The position numbers and the translations under genes were made by a program. The notes beneath the pieces were generated by a model that saw only the letters and a program-made list of their open reading frames with translations, was not told the origin of the DNA and ran no database searches. DNA of 64,000 nt, taken from Puffinus mauretanicus. Taxonomy: Eukaryota; Chordata; Aves; Procellariiformes; Procellariidae. Shown here in pieces: positions 53,157-64,000 of this stretch. Every line of letters starts with the position of its first letter. Position 1 is the stretch's first letter. The stretch is taken from contig JAJKFH010001865.1 of NCBI GenBank assembly GCA_023333565.1, forward strand, positions 4,464,001-4,528,000, written 5' to 3'.

Positions 53157-53671
53157 ATCATAGAATCATAGAATCATTAAGGTTGGAAAAGACCTCCAAG
53201 ATCATCAAGTCCAACCATCAACCCAACACCACCATACCCATTACATCATGTCCCTAAGCACCTCATCTACACGTCTTTTAAATACTTCCAGGGATGGTGA
53301 CTCAATCACTTCCCTGGGCAGCCTGGTCCAAGGCCTGACCACTCTTTCAGTAAAGAAATTTCTCCTAATGTCCAATCCAAACCTCCCCTGGGGCAACTCG
53401 AGGCCATTTCCTCTCATCCTATCGCTAGTTACTTGGGAGAAGAGACCAACACCCACCTCGCTACAACCTCCCTTCAGGTAGCTGTAGAGTGCGATGAGGT
53501 CTCCCCTCAGCCTCCTCTTCTCCAGACTAAACAGTCCCAGTTCCCTCAGCCACTCCTCATAAGACTTGTGCTCCAGGCCCTTCACCAGCTTCGTTGCCCT
53601 TCTCTGGACACGCTCCAGCACCTCCATGTCCTTCTTGTAGAGAGGGGCCCAAAACTGAACACAGTATTCGA
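53157..53671 (-). mobile_element. CR1 LINE, 5'-truncated, relatively young copy
   Basis: The minus strand carries about 430 bp of CR1 ORF2 3' end plus the short 3' untranslated tail. The 3' terminus is marked by two direct copies of an ATTCTATG-type octamer (seen on the plus strand as catagaatcatagaatcat at 53159-53177), which is the hallmark of CR1. The upstream end stops abruptly at the EYC codon near 53669, as expected for the usual 5' truncation. The coding part has no stop or frameshift, unlike the other CR1 pieces in this window, so it is probably the youngest LINE here. It lies in the same orientation as the BANK1 exon. Confidence 0.95.
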
Positions 53672-53681
53672 ATCTATGCAA
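53241..53681 (-). pseudogene. CR1 ORF2 reverse-transcriptase C-terminal fragment
   Basis: This open frame of 146 codons ends at the natural CR1 stop. Residues 5-11 read EYCVQFW, 22-32 [11 protein letters not shown], 48-63 [16 protein letters not shown], followed by the FFTERVV and [19 protein letters not shown]-terminal block. These are diagnostic of the region beyond the polymerase palm of CR1 reverse transcriptase. The catalytic boxes and the endonuclease are missing because of 5' truncation, so the fragment cannot support retrotransposition. The first four residues (MHRF) come largely from flanking sequence, so the apparent start codon is accidental. Confidence 0.93.
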
Positions 53682-56600
53682 TTCTAAAGGAACTTCAGCA
53701 ATACATACAGAATTAAATACCTATTATATCTTCAACAGCTGCCTAAGGGATGCTCAAAGCAGGCAGACAGAAAATTATACTAAACAAGAAATCCAGACAG
53801 AGTTTTGCTGGTGGCAGAGGACGAAGATTTTCCATCAGCCCACTGTTCTGCCATGGATTGCCACAGGCCTGGCCACAGATCTTCGGCAGGTTAAAAAAGC
53901 TCAGTTAACCTGTATTTTCTGCCTTAGATTTCAGGCAACCAATTCTGAAATGTTAGAAGGTATTTTAAAAATAAAAATGAATTTGTGCTGTCTCAACTGT
54001 GTGGTGGCAACATGAAATGACTGTTTCAATTTTTATATTTAAATAACATTTATGTCACCCCTAGGAATCTGTTTTAAAGGCCAAAGCTAACAATCAGAAG
54101 TTATTTGCATCACACAACCAATAAAACACTTTCTGAATTGTATTTTTCTTAGAAACTGTGATGTATACTACAAGTGGTACACAGTAATCTTCTTGACTTC
54201 CACACATTCAGCAGCACAGTTCTTAGTAAAAGAAGGGAGAAATTAGCAACCCAAAGTGCTGGAACAAAGAATTACGCCCATACCAAAGCATAAATGCCTA
54301 AACTGGCTATCAGTGCGACCTCCAATTTTAAATGGTTAGGTCACAAATTGAACATACTCCCTTCATTAGTCACTTAATGCTTAGAAATTCTCTCTCATCT
54401 ATTTTTCTGAAGTCTTCCTTTGTGTGCTGGATAAGAACGTCATTTAAGTGATTCCTTTTTTTTCTGGAGGTGGAACTTTTATGTAGGCTTAGAAGACCAC
54501 AGCTGGTGACAAGAACAACAAGCTGGTGTCAAAGCAGCTTTCAGGGACAGAGCATATGCAAAAGACAAACATCTGAAATGTTTGGGGCCCCAATATCCGA
54601 GCAAACTACTGTGGCTTAAGAAGCTACTACCTGTCACGGGTACTGTAACAACTGACCGCAAGATATGTTTGGAGCCTGTGGCTAATGGAAAGCAAAAGTA
54701 CTTTGGCCTTTCTTACTGGAGTTTGAGCCATCAGCTGGATCAACTGAACTCAAAAGGCTCATTGTTTCCCCTGTTCAGATACTCTGAGACAACGATTCCT
54801 GCTAGTATTCCTACTGAATGTCTCTTACTAGTTTCAAATTCACACACTTGATTCAAGCAATTCAACCTAAAAGCAATTATGGAAAATATTCAAGTTCTTG
54901 GTTCTATAGAGGAATAAAATCACAAGACAAAGTAACAATTCAGGATGTTATCGCAGAATGTTAAGCGATATCCCTCTTTTATGCTAGAGAAGAGGGAATT
55001 AGTTCATCTAAACTATAATGAAACATGTAGAAATTGGAAATGAATGTCCATTTAGGTGGCTTTGTGCTAAAATGCAAGAAAAATACAACTTGCTTAGTAA
55101 ACTGCTGGCACATTTGAAACCGAGCTTTATCATAATCCCCATTAAAGACTCGTTTAGGGACAGCTCCAACAATTTAGTACCTTTAACAGAAATGGATCAA
55201 GTTTTGCAGTGTTCCCTCAGCACAAAGGAGACATTTTCAAGGAGTGTTTGAAATGCAGGATTTCTGACAGAGAAGGCAGACACTACCACTTGTGGAAGCA
55301 CACATTTATACAGGTTCTTAAGGGGTGTGATATTTTAGCATTTAATGACCCTGCATATAACACTGGTACTAAAAAGGGGAAAATCTCTTCCCCCCATTCA
55401 TACAGCTGTATCAACAGAAGCATGCCACATGTTACGTGATCCTTCCCTTGTGCTTTGGTTTGACACAAATCAGGAGATGAGCTCCCAGCATGCCCACCAG
55501 ATACTCCAGATCTGCCTTCTGTGGCTATAACACTCCCCACATCAATGCTGTCGGTGTCCAGTTCCAGAAAAGAGGTTTTCCCTTTAAGCAAGGACAGGGA
55601 ACTTGTGCCGTACAGATGACCCGGTGTGCAAGTTAGCCAGCATCTATAGCTCACTTTTGCCAAAGGAGCCCTGAGCACCTTTCCAGTAAGCCTGCTGGAC
55701 ATGGGAGCTGAAGGGCATTACCAGCAAAGCTGGTAAAAAGCCCTGAGCACAGATCTGCTCACCAGCCACCAAAGAGGGCTGCACGGCAAAGCCCTGGGCT
55801 TGGAGGTAGAAATAGTAGCTGTGGTGCTGCCAATTCTTCCTTTGCTGCTCTCTCTCTAACCATGTCAGGGAATTTGTACTCCCCAAAGGTTTGCCCAGCA
55901 CAAGGGCAAATGAAAGATACTTTCCAGGATTTTGGACAAATTGAACATATGTTTTAATACACTCATTTTTCTGGAACCCTATTGCTCTTTAAGATAGAAG
56001 TCATGAATTACTGTGTATATTTTGTGGCTATTCCTTAAAGGAATGACAAAACACAGGTAACAATTTTAAAACAGTGAGAGGTATGCCAAGTACAAGAGTA
56101 CTTCTACTGTAATAATGAGCAATTTCAATACTCCAGCTGTAACAGGAAGTTCCTGGGATGTGGTTAAACTAAATTCTGCTTGGCTCAGAGCCATGCAAAT
56201 ATTTCTTTTCCATATTCCCATCAATTACAGTAGTACAGTAAGTGGTTTTGTTCTTAAGTGCACTATTACAGGGGACACAAATAAGCCATTTTTCTTCCAG
56301 TAGTTGGAACTAACATTTCTAAAATACCACATTACACATTTGGCAGACTTGAAGCATGCTCCAATTTTTACTTGTGTCGGATTAGTAAGCACGCCATTTG
56401 AATCAATTGAAAATGGGTAGTACAACTGCATGTCCTAACCAGACTACACATGCTTACAATAGTAGCAGAGTTGTTTTTACTTCAGTGCTGGTATAAGTAT
56501 TCACACCTGGGAGAGCAGCCATCATGAGCAGAGACCAACTATTGTTAACTGTTTACATGCAAACAATAGCAGATATGTACCATGAAGGAACCGCTTTAAT

Positions 56601-59299
56601 GAAAAATTACACTGTATAAAGTCAGAGTTACCATTATAAATCCATGTTTTAGATTGATAATTTTATACTAAGACATTATTAGGGCAATTAACAATCCTAC
56701 TAAAAAAGAAAAGTTAATCAGAGGTATGCACATACTTTGCACACTTTTTAGAGTGAAATATATCACCCTCACAAATACTGCCTTCCATCACTAACAAAGT
56801 CTACCAAAATGTAAAAAGACTATAGAAGTGCAATGTACTCTCTCCATGCATATCAGTTGTAGTCTGCCTGTACCATGTGTGCTTATGTCTCCTCTTACAG
56901 AGGCTCCAAACTATAACATGAGGTTGAATATGAGTGCATTTCTAAGGACAAAAAGAAAATTACCCATTTTCTGAAGCTTCCAGTCCCTTGTGGGGTGCAC
57001 AACAAAGACACATGTCTGAAGTGCACCAGGGTGAGTTTCCACAACACTAGCGTAAAAACTAAATGTCCCATGGAATTAATCATTATCATTAAACATGATA
57101 AATTAACCATGGAAACTATGTTTCCATGCTCAACTCTTTGACTCATATGACCATCTTAGAAAAGAAATCTAGTTAAATATCACCTTCTATCAATTCTGCC
57201 TAGTCTTATCAATCCTTTCTTTACACATAGTGTGTTCCACCAGGGGTACCTGACCATACAAAGGTGGCGTCTAGCCAGATCCACAGGTAGGGATGTTGGG
57301 GAACACAGTTCCATTCTCTTCAAAGCAAACTGGTAAGCTCCAAGAGCTGACCTTATACATCAGACTGCTACTGGCAGAAGCTCTCTGACCAGTGCCCAGG
57401 ATGACTGAGACAACTTCGGCAATTAGAAATTGTTAAATGTGAAATTATTAACGTGTTGATCGAGGAAGATAGCCTGGTTTTGTGGACAGTTTTATACTGC
57501 ATGGTAAGGAGGATCACATTTTCTTCAGTTAAATCTGATCTCAACTACAGTATCAAAAACTGAGGTAAAAGCATCACCTCTGTAGAGCACTTCTTGGCAC
57601 TCCATCAATAGAAAAAGTTCTGCACTGCTTTTGAGATCTGATCAGATTCATTGTCCAGTAAATGCAAGGAAATATTCCCTGACTTCAGGAAAGACACCAG
57701 ATCACATCCTCAATTAGGTATAATCTTTCTTTAACCGTATTAGAAAAGGACAAATACCTGCTTTGCAGATATCCTCCCACCCTCAGTGTTTTTACAGCCT
57801 GTATCAATAGCTGTTCAACAACAACAAAAAGTTAAATAGCATATTCTCATTCAGCATCTTGACCACCGCCAAAATGCCTTACTTTCAAGCTCTAGGGTCT
57901 GCAATTTTCTTCCCCTTGAACTCATTGGAAAAAAAAAAAATCTGCCCATAAAACACTGCGAAAGCCATCTTCATGGTTCAACACTGATCACAGTAAACTT
58001 GACTTCAGTTTTCCCAGTGCCTCTCCTTTGCTTTTACATGAGATGCCAACTGTATCAAAGAAAAAACTTGACCAATCCCTATGTCCTTGCTCTAGAATTT
58101 TAATAACTAACCTCAGTCAGCCAGTGTTTCAATTCTTTATGATAGCTCTTTCTACCTTAAACTACCCTTATGTTTCTTGCATTAGTCATGCAAACCATTC
58201 TCCCCTACATAATCTACACAGCTATTATCTTACATTTCTTCAAATGCCATCTTTGGTCTTATGTCTATCCATGGTTACATCAAGATGATTGGTTAACAGA
58301 AAAGTGAAACTTCTGGCTTTCTCACTCCTTGCATTTTCTCCTCTTTCATGTCTGTTGTTACCATCTGTCTGTGAACATGGAGTCTGACACCAAGAAACTA
58401 AAAAAAAAAAAAATTAAAAAAAAAAAAAAATCACACCATCAGCAAAGCTGTGCCAGGTCTTCACAACATAGGCTTACTTATGCCAATGTTCACTTCCTGT
58501 CTTTCTTTCAATATATGATTTACCTGATTTGTTCTCTAGGCTTTAAAAACTCTAGGGCAAGAATTATCATCTCTGCTTATATTACAGTTAGCACAATAAA
58601 GACTTAAAATAGGTTAAAGCTCTCAAATGTTACTACAGTATATTGCTTTTTATACTGCCAATTCTGTTAGATTTTATTGGCAATAATTTGCCTGCTAGAA
58701 CTATGCACAGACCTTTATTCTATTATTACCTTTCATGTGGAAAGGCATCTATTGCCCAAAACTCCTCCTGCATAGCCAACTGAAGAAAGATTTACTCCAT
58801 CTAACAAAGGGTGGTAAAATTTAGCCTTCCTTCACAGTGGAGTGGACAGCCAAGGCAGGGCAACCACTCTCTGTTGGATGCTGAAGGGTGGCAATGCTAA
58901 GAGCGTTCAGAGTCACTTTTAAAGCGACTTTTAAAGAAGTCTTTATCTCCTACTCTGGACGGTTGGGCTAAATTACTTACAATATAACTATTGTTTGGGT
59001 GCTGAAAGCACCAATCTAGCTAGGTCACATGAGGTAGTTCTGATTCACTGTTCTCCTTCCATCAGATGCCTAAAATTCAAGGACCACAAAAACTTTGATC
59101 TCCATTTATGACAGTGCACAAAGAAAGCGGCTGTACCCCATTTTGACCCCTCTTTCTGAGACAGCAGGAGTACAATAGTATTTTCAGACAGAAGGACTAC
59201 AACATATTAGGCTTTACAAGAGGAGATACTATGGGATCTCAGTAGTACATCATCATAGTCCCCCATAGTCATATAGATGACATATGAAAAAGCATATGG
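53682..59299 (-). other. Intronic sequence downstream of the BANK1 exon
   Basis: The sequence following the BANK1 donor on the minus strand is intron by inference. It holds an interrupted A-run (58400-58430, A14-TT-A15) and no recognised gene. A 139-codon minus-strand frame at 55283-55702 is not like BANK1 and lacks a convincing acceptor. Confidence 0.55.
58400..58430. repeat. Interrupted A-run (A14-TT-A15)
   Basis: Two adenine runs separated by TT. It could be the tail of an old retroposed sequence, but no body was recognised. Confidence 0.85.
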
Positions 59300-59305
59300 A
59301 CTTAC
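59300..59305 (-). other. Splice donor of the BANK1 exon
   Basis: Read on the minus strand, the exon ends in TCA and is followed directly by GTAAGT, which fits the consensus 5' splice site. Reading on in the exon frame stays open for a while, but the residues stop resembling the ankyrin family at this point, which supports the boundary. Confidence 0.85.
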
Positions 59306-59502
59306 TGACAATTCTTCGATTAATTTTCTTAGTTCCCTGTGCCCGTGCTTCTCAGCGATACTTGCTGGATCATCTCCGTATTTGTTGGTTATTTTGCAAG
59401 CCCGTGTGGCCTCAGAACAATTGAGTAGAAACGTTGCAAGATTCTTTAATCCAAATCTGGCTGCACAGTGAAGGAGAGTAGGAAATTCTTCGAAATGGCT
59501 AT
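59306..59502 (-). CDS. BANK1: BANK1 ankyrin-repeat exon (internal exon, partial gene)
   Basis: This internal coding exon of 197 bp encodes 65 full codons preceded by two bases of a split codon, so the upstream intron is phase 1 and the downstream intron phase 0. The frame is open. Residues 7-28 form an ankyrin helix pair (PTLLHCAARFGLKNL at 7-21), and residues 39-64 form a second, degenerate repeat (NKYGDDPASIAEKHGHREL at 39-57). BANK1 is a B-cell adaptor that joins the B-cell receptor to Src-family kinases and calcium signalling; its ankyrin region lies between the DBB domain and the tyrosine-rich tail. The HF-E-PTLLH start, FGLKNLA, the C-S-AT segment and the DPA-IAE-HGH-EL run match my recollection of mammalian BANK1. 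PIK3AP1 has the same fold, but I recall a different continuation after this repeat (an EYVETAD-like segment), so it is the less likely paralogue. The flanking splice signals argue against a processed pseudogene. The rest of the gene is not visible. Confidence 0.85.
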
Positions 59503-59520
59503 CTGTATATGGAAACAAAG
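59503..59520 (-). other. Splice acceptor of the BANK1 exon
   Basis: On the minus strand the exon is preceded by a short pyrimidine-rich stretch (ctttgtttccatatacag) ending in CAG. The polypyrimidine tract is modest. No AG closer to the family-matching residues was chosen, because this one leaves the HFEEFPTLLH segment intact and gives a phase-1 junction. Confidence 0.75.
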
Positions 59521-60317
59521 TTTTCACAAAGAACAGTTTTGGTTTTATAGAACACCTTCCACCACCTTTTACAAAAGTCCATTGAATAGTAGTGCTACTG
59601 AATCACAGTTATCAAACTGCCAATACAGAACTGGCATCCAAAGAACAATTCCTCCAGCTAACAGTTTTACAATTCACATACATATTTTAATAAAGGAGCC
59701 TTTAGCATAACTGAGAAATCTCATTTTTTTCTGACAGAGGGATTTTAAAGCACTTTAGTTCTATTGAGAAATAAGTTTTCTTGCAAGGGGAAGAAAATTC
59801 TACAGCCAAGACATGCTTTTGCTAGGTGTATATTATTTAATGCTTTAGGAATATTTTTAATTTGAGACATTTGAATGGGACATTTTTATAGGTTTATGGT
59901 GCTATGTTTTCATATTAAAAGACACTTCTGAAAATTCACATGACTACCAGAGACTTGCAAAAATTTGCTTATCCCTGTAATGAAAAATCAGAGAATTTAA
60001 AGATGAATGTATCAGATAACGAATGTATCAGATAACGGTTTTTAGGATTTATCTGAAATAGCATGATATTCACTTCTATCACAGACTTTATTTTTCACCT
60101 TGGAGAACCGGGACAAAGCTAAACTGAAGTCAGTTTATCATTTCAGCATAGTCCTGTATTCTAACCCTAAGAGTGGGCACAAGTTACATACAACAACAAT
60201 AAAAAAAAATGATCAAGCATAAACAATACTTCCCTCTGCCTTCAAACTCTACTTTCTAATCACTTGTGGTTTGTTGTGTAGTGATTTGTCTATACATCAG
60301 CATGCAGTGTATCTCTT
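59521..60317 (-). other. Intronic sequence upstream of the BANK1 exon
   Basis: This AT-rich sequence lies upstream of the exon on the minus strand, so it is intronic by inference. It contains no recognisable coding frame. Its one local structure is a 16-bp tandem duplication at 60005-60036. Confidence 0.6.
60005..60036. repeat. 16-bp perfect tandem duplication
   Basis: The unit gaatgtatcagataac occurs twice head to tail (60005-60020 and 60021-60036) with no mismatch. It looks like a recent small duplication within the intron and has no evident function. Confidence 0.9.
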
Positions 60318-61700
60318 TTCCAAGTATGCATCCAGCCTGCCCCAGGCACCATCAACTTCTTGCACCCTCAGGAACTTTTGGCAGTGTCTTTACTAGCCAC
60401 TGTGTGAAGAAGTGCTTCCTCTAGTTTGTTTTGAACCTGGCTCCTGCTTGGTTCAATTGATAGTCCCTAATTCATCTTATTCTCTGTCCCTGTCTGCCCT
60501 CTCTGCACTTCTAGAGATTTACTCATTCCCAGAATTTCTTTCTTGAAGAGCTCCAGTCTACTTGATTGTGCCTTATAGAGAATCAACTCCATCACCTCCA
60601 CTGCTCTTTTCTGAACCTTTTCCAGCTTTAATGTAACTATTTTGAGATGATAGAAGAGCTGCACATGATACTCAACTTGTGGGTGAACCATGTAATTTAT
60701 GCGTTGTCATAATTATGTCCTGTTTTGTTCTCTATTCCTTTTCTAGTATTTCATTTGCTTTTTGATTCGCTGCCTAGCAACAGGTTGATGTTATCCTGGA
60801 ACTACATGGTCTTATTCCTCAGTGCTAACAGCCTGCTCAAAGCCTCTCATTTTGTATGACAACATAGGACTGCTTTTTCCACTTGCACCACTTTGTTTTC
60901 ACCTACAATGAATATCATCTGACATTTTACCGCATAATTAGTAAATGTCATGGGCCTTTCCCCCATTTCTCTTCCCAATTAGCCCTCCTTCTTACTACCC
61001 TGAATACTTTGTATCACTAGCATAAGTTTTTTCCAACTGTCTGCCTCCTGGTTTTGGCCAGTAATTCACCCACACCCAGTCAATTACTGTCTTGATCAGG
61101 TTTGCTGACTCTTACAAAAAACTACAAGAAATCTATAAAGCAAGACTTCATATTACAGAAAAATTGTTCCATTACAATTTCTATTAATTTGTCTGGCAGA
61201 GACAACACATTAACTTGCTTCTGGTTCTCAAGGTCCCCAGAGAAATTGGGTTTTGGCATCACAGTTACACCTTCTAGTACTACAGAACTAAAAAATTGCA
61301 TACTGCTGTTAGAAATCCAGCTGTTTCACTTTTAAATTCCCTCAGAGCTTTTAATGAATACCAGTTAGTCCTGGTAATTTCTTTGTGCTCAACCTGCCCA
61401 TTTTTGCTATAACTTCATGATTCTTTCAACTCCAGACAGTCTCTTTCCAACCAGGACTACAGCTTGGGAATCTACACAGTTTCTTCCAGCTTTCCTGAGT
61501 TCTCTTTTACATCCCAGTCATCAGTTGTCCTACAGGCTAGCCAGCACATTTTCAGCCCTTGGTGTGCTGGAAAAAAGACTAAGTAGTAGTTATAACTCCT
61601 TTTGGAATTCTCTTAGCTGCCAAGTCTTTAACAAACTTTCTCATTTTTACATTCTTCTACATATTAAAATTTGGCTCAGCAGTGGCCAATTTGTGAATTT
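60318..61700 (-). mobile_element. Ancient CR1-type LINE, degraded reverse-transcriptase remnant
   Basis: Translating the minus strand gives, in the order expected of a CR1 ORF2 and in shifting frames, several reverse-transcriptase landmarks. A PGLTGIH segment lies at about 61354-61374 (compare the family's PGPDGIH). GDLENQKQVNVLSLPDKLIE follows at about 61170-61240 (compare GDP-NYRPVSL-S-PGK). A KSC...FF-RV segment comes next, and the catalytic-box position reads YASDTK at 61007-61024, where the family has FADDTK. Then come HPQVEYHVQLF and LEKVQKRA at 60590-60691 (compare EYCVQFW and LERVQRRA), and KHFFTQWLVKTLPKVPEG near 60370-60425 (compare FFTERVV-W-RLPREV). Stops and frameshifts are numerous and one catalytic aspartate is lost, so it is dead. 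The spacing between the KSC and YASD boxes is too short, which points to an internal deletion that includes the first catalytic box. The ends are approximate. It lies in the same orientation as the BANK1 exon. Confidence 0.8.
60467..60691 (-). pseudogene. Decayed CR1 reverse-transcriptase C-terminal segment
   Basis: This 74-codon open stretch lies inside the old LINE. Its first third aligns with the well-conserved CR1 segment that begins L-RPHLEYCVQFW and continues through LE-VQRRA; here it reads MVHPQVEYHVQLF and LEKVQKRAVEVMEL. The remainder drifts away from the family. It is a chance survivor of frame in a dead element and not a host gene. Confidence 0.7.
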
Positions 61701-64000
61701 GTGTACCTTCCCCCCTACCCCACCTTTTTGCTCCTGCAGAACGTTAATATGGGAGAGAGTAAAACCTCACCCCACCACTAGATATAAGGATTCAAGGAAC
61801 AAGAATAGTTCTTGGAATAGGCATAGCTAAGTACTGACTGACCAGAAAAATTGTTAGGACAATTCTTGACTGCATTTTGGACAAAGAATATTCCACCACT
61901 ATACCACTCCAATATTGTTTTGACACAAGGTATTTGAGTGGGCTACGTTTTAGTTGAAAGTCACATTAACAACCCGAAATTGATATTTAAACAAACTGAG
62001 TGTTGCCTGACTTTTATTTCCACCAGGCAACCAAAAATCCAACCAAGAAACTATAAATACACAGCATCTGTGTAAATCAAGTCACTTATTTTAGAAGCCT
62101 TGGCAGGCTGAGCTTCTATCAAGAAGGATATGTGTTTTACCTTATATTCCTTTGTATTTGCAGCATGCTTTAAAATCCTTTGAGTTACAATGGGCAATCT
62201 TAAAACTGTATAGCAGCTAAGGTTTTTGAGAGAAGCAGGTGCCGCACAACTTCTTTACTCCATACCGCTCAACATTTTAACTGAAGTTCCACAAACTGGA
62301 CTTAATTCTGTAATTAGAAGAACTATAAATGTTACCCCAGCGTATAGCCATTTGACTTATGATTTTTGTCTATACTTTGCTAACTGCAGGGAAAAACTAA
62401 CGCCACCACAGACTGAGGCAAATATATACCAACTTAAGGAGCTGTCACATGAGCAGTAAAAATGTACGCAACTAATTTTAAGGCTGGGACGACAGCATCA
62501 AAGCTAAACAAAAAAAAAAGTGTCCAAGCCCAAGCTAATATTTCAAAAAACATCCACAAATCATCATGAAATTGCTTTTCTTAATACTTGTCTTTTGCTT
62601 TTTTTTTTTTGAGATGTCCAGCAATGAAATAGGTGTTGAGCAGTAATTTTAAAGAAGAGCAAATTACATGAACTCTAATCAATAGTCTGCATTCTGTTAG
62701 CAGAAGGTCAAATACAGTCAGTTAATACTTAACAAAGTATTAATAACATGCTCTAAAAGAATTTCCACTCATGCTAATGAAGCCTGAAACAATTGGTTAC
62801 AAATCTGAAAGGGGAATCAAGTATGTATTACCAATGGACTGGATGGTATGATTTCTTCATCAATATAAAGAGAAAAAGAGTCAGTGGTATTCATAAGCCT
62901 ATCCTGAGTTTTCAAAGTAACACAAAATAGAGGTATCCCAGAACCAACTCCAAAATCCCTTCAGCTCCTTAGCTGTTGAGCTGTTTTTTCTGGTCACCAC
63001 TCAACTCCTTCCTAGCTTGGTTTGATATTCAAGCAGGACTGCTACACTTACATACTTTGAACATTGCAGGAGCTACATCATTAACAAATGAAATACCTCA
63101 GCCAGCCATGGAGGATGGTAAAAATCAATAAATCAATTTCCTAAAACAAACTTGTTTTTTATATTACTCTTTGCAGTAAGCAGGAAAAAAAGGCTGTCTT
63201 CAGGTATGAAAACTTAAACAGCAGCACTGGTAGTGAGATCTTTTACATAATACTCAAAAAAGACATACATGAAACAAATGTTTTTAACACCACATAAACC
63301 ATGTTAAAAAACTTTCACCAAGAACAGGAAATAGAAATAGTTTCATTTGTTTCTTATTTTGAGAATGAGTATTCGGATAAATCCGACCTGTACATCTTCA
63401 CAACTATTTGGGCTACATGAGCTTTGTTATAGAATCATGCTGCCTCAAAATGTTGGTTCTAGTTACGACTATAGCTGAAGGAGCCGTTGAGGATAGTGCT
63501 ACTGCTACATACTGACCTATCAGTCAGCAACTTTGTGCAACAATGCAGCAAAATTCCATACATATATGCAGATACAAGCAGGACTGTTTTTATTCAATAG
63601 TACAGGGATTTTCTTTTTGTACAAGATCCAATGAGATCTTAGATTGAAAGGCAATTTCCAAAAAGGTTAATTTTAAACAAGCATCAATGCTAGCATCACT
63701 ATTGCATCTCTGAACAAAGAAGCTACAAGGATTACGTTATTTTCTTGGGAGTGCGTTAAATTTAAAGACTGAACTTAATTATTGAAGTGTTAGTTCCAGG
63801 ATACAATTCTTGCTCGAGACATAAATCTACTGACAGTCATTATAAATAATTTCATCTTTTCTATCTTTTCACGGCATCCACTTCGAAAATGAGCAAAAAA
63901 GGGAAAGTTCTGTTCACAGAGTAATTCAAGTGACTTTCACAGTACGAATTTCCGCCCCATGCTTAAAACAGGTGCAACAGACAGGAGTGCCATCAAAAGA
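61701..64000 (-). other. Intronic sequence with no recognised feature
   Basis: This is presumably the rest of the intron upstream of the BANK1 exon. The preceding BANK1 exon, whose product should end shortly before the HFEEF motif, was looked for on the minus strand and not seen. The sequence is AT-rich with short A- and T-runs (for example 62500-62520 and 62599-62610). Confidence 0.5.

Noticed and set aside
55283..55702. 139-codon minus-strand frame, considered as the next BANK1 exon
   Set aside because: It has no resemblance to the expected BANK1 tyrosine- or proline-rich segments and no convincing acceptor. A GTAACA donor-like site alone is not enough.
63928..64000. Minus-strand frame open at the right edge (FDGTPVCCTCFKHG...), considered as the preceding BANK1 exon
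   Set aside because: Apart from a DG pair it does not resemble the BANK1 segment before the ankyrin repeats, and it ends at a stop without a clear donor.

Overview
The window looks like a stretch of bird genome, mostly intron and transposon. The signs are several CR1 LINE copies ending in the ATTCTATG-type octamer repeat, two long terminal repeats of a retroviral family common in birds, AT-rich and CpG-poor sequence without operons, and one coding exon with canonical splice sites. The species cannot be fixed from this; the LTR type suggests a non-galliform bird (inference from memory).

The only host coding sequence I can support is one 197-bp exon on the minus strand at 59306-59502. It encodes 65 residues with two ankyrin-type repeats that match the ankyrin region of BANK1 (B-cell scaffold protein with ankyrin repeats) better than its paralogue PIK3AP1. 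It has an AG acceptor, a GTAAGT donor and an open frame throughout. The gene runs right to left. Sequence to the right is the upstream intron, and sequence to the left is the downstream intron or a later part of the gene. I found no other exon, so if the gene is complete the left-hand intron may approach or exceed 59 kb.

Layout from left to right: an old minus-strand CR1 fragment (endonuclease end and linker, 4.86-5.44 kb); a short plus-strand CR1 3' tail (9.1 kb); a plus-strand solo LTR (11.03-11.57 kb); a plus-strand CR1 split by a second solo LTR of the same family (21.66-22.75 kb); an old minus-strand CR1 C-terminal fragment (26.4-26.9 kb); a long stretch with only simple repeats (27-53 kb); a younger minus-strand CR1 with an intact reverse-transcriptase C-terminus (53.16-53.67 kb); the BANK1-like exon (59.3 kb); and an old, internally deleted minus-strand CR1 reverse-transcriptase remnant (60.3-61.7 kb).

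No RNA gene, CRISPR array, host promoter or novel multi-gene system was found. The best leads are the exon, the nested LTR-in-CR1 locus, and the ancient CR1 fragments, which are recognisable only by translating the minus strand.
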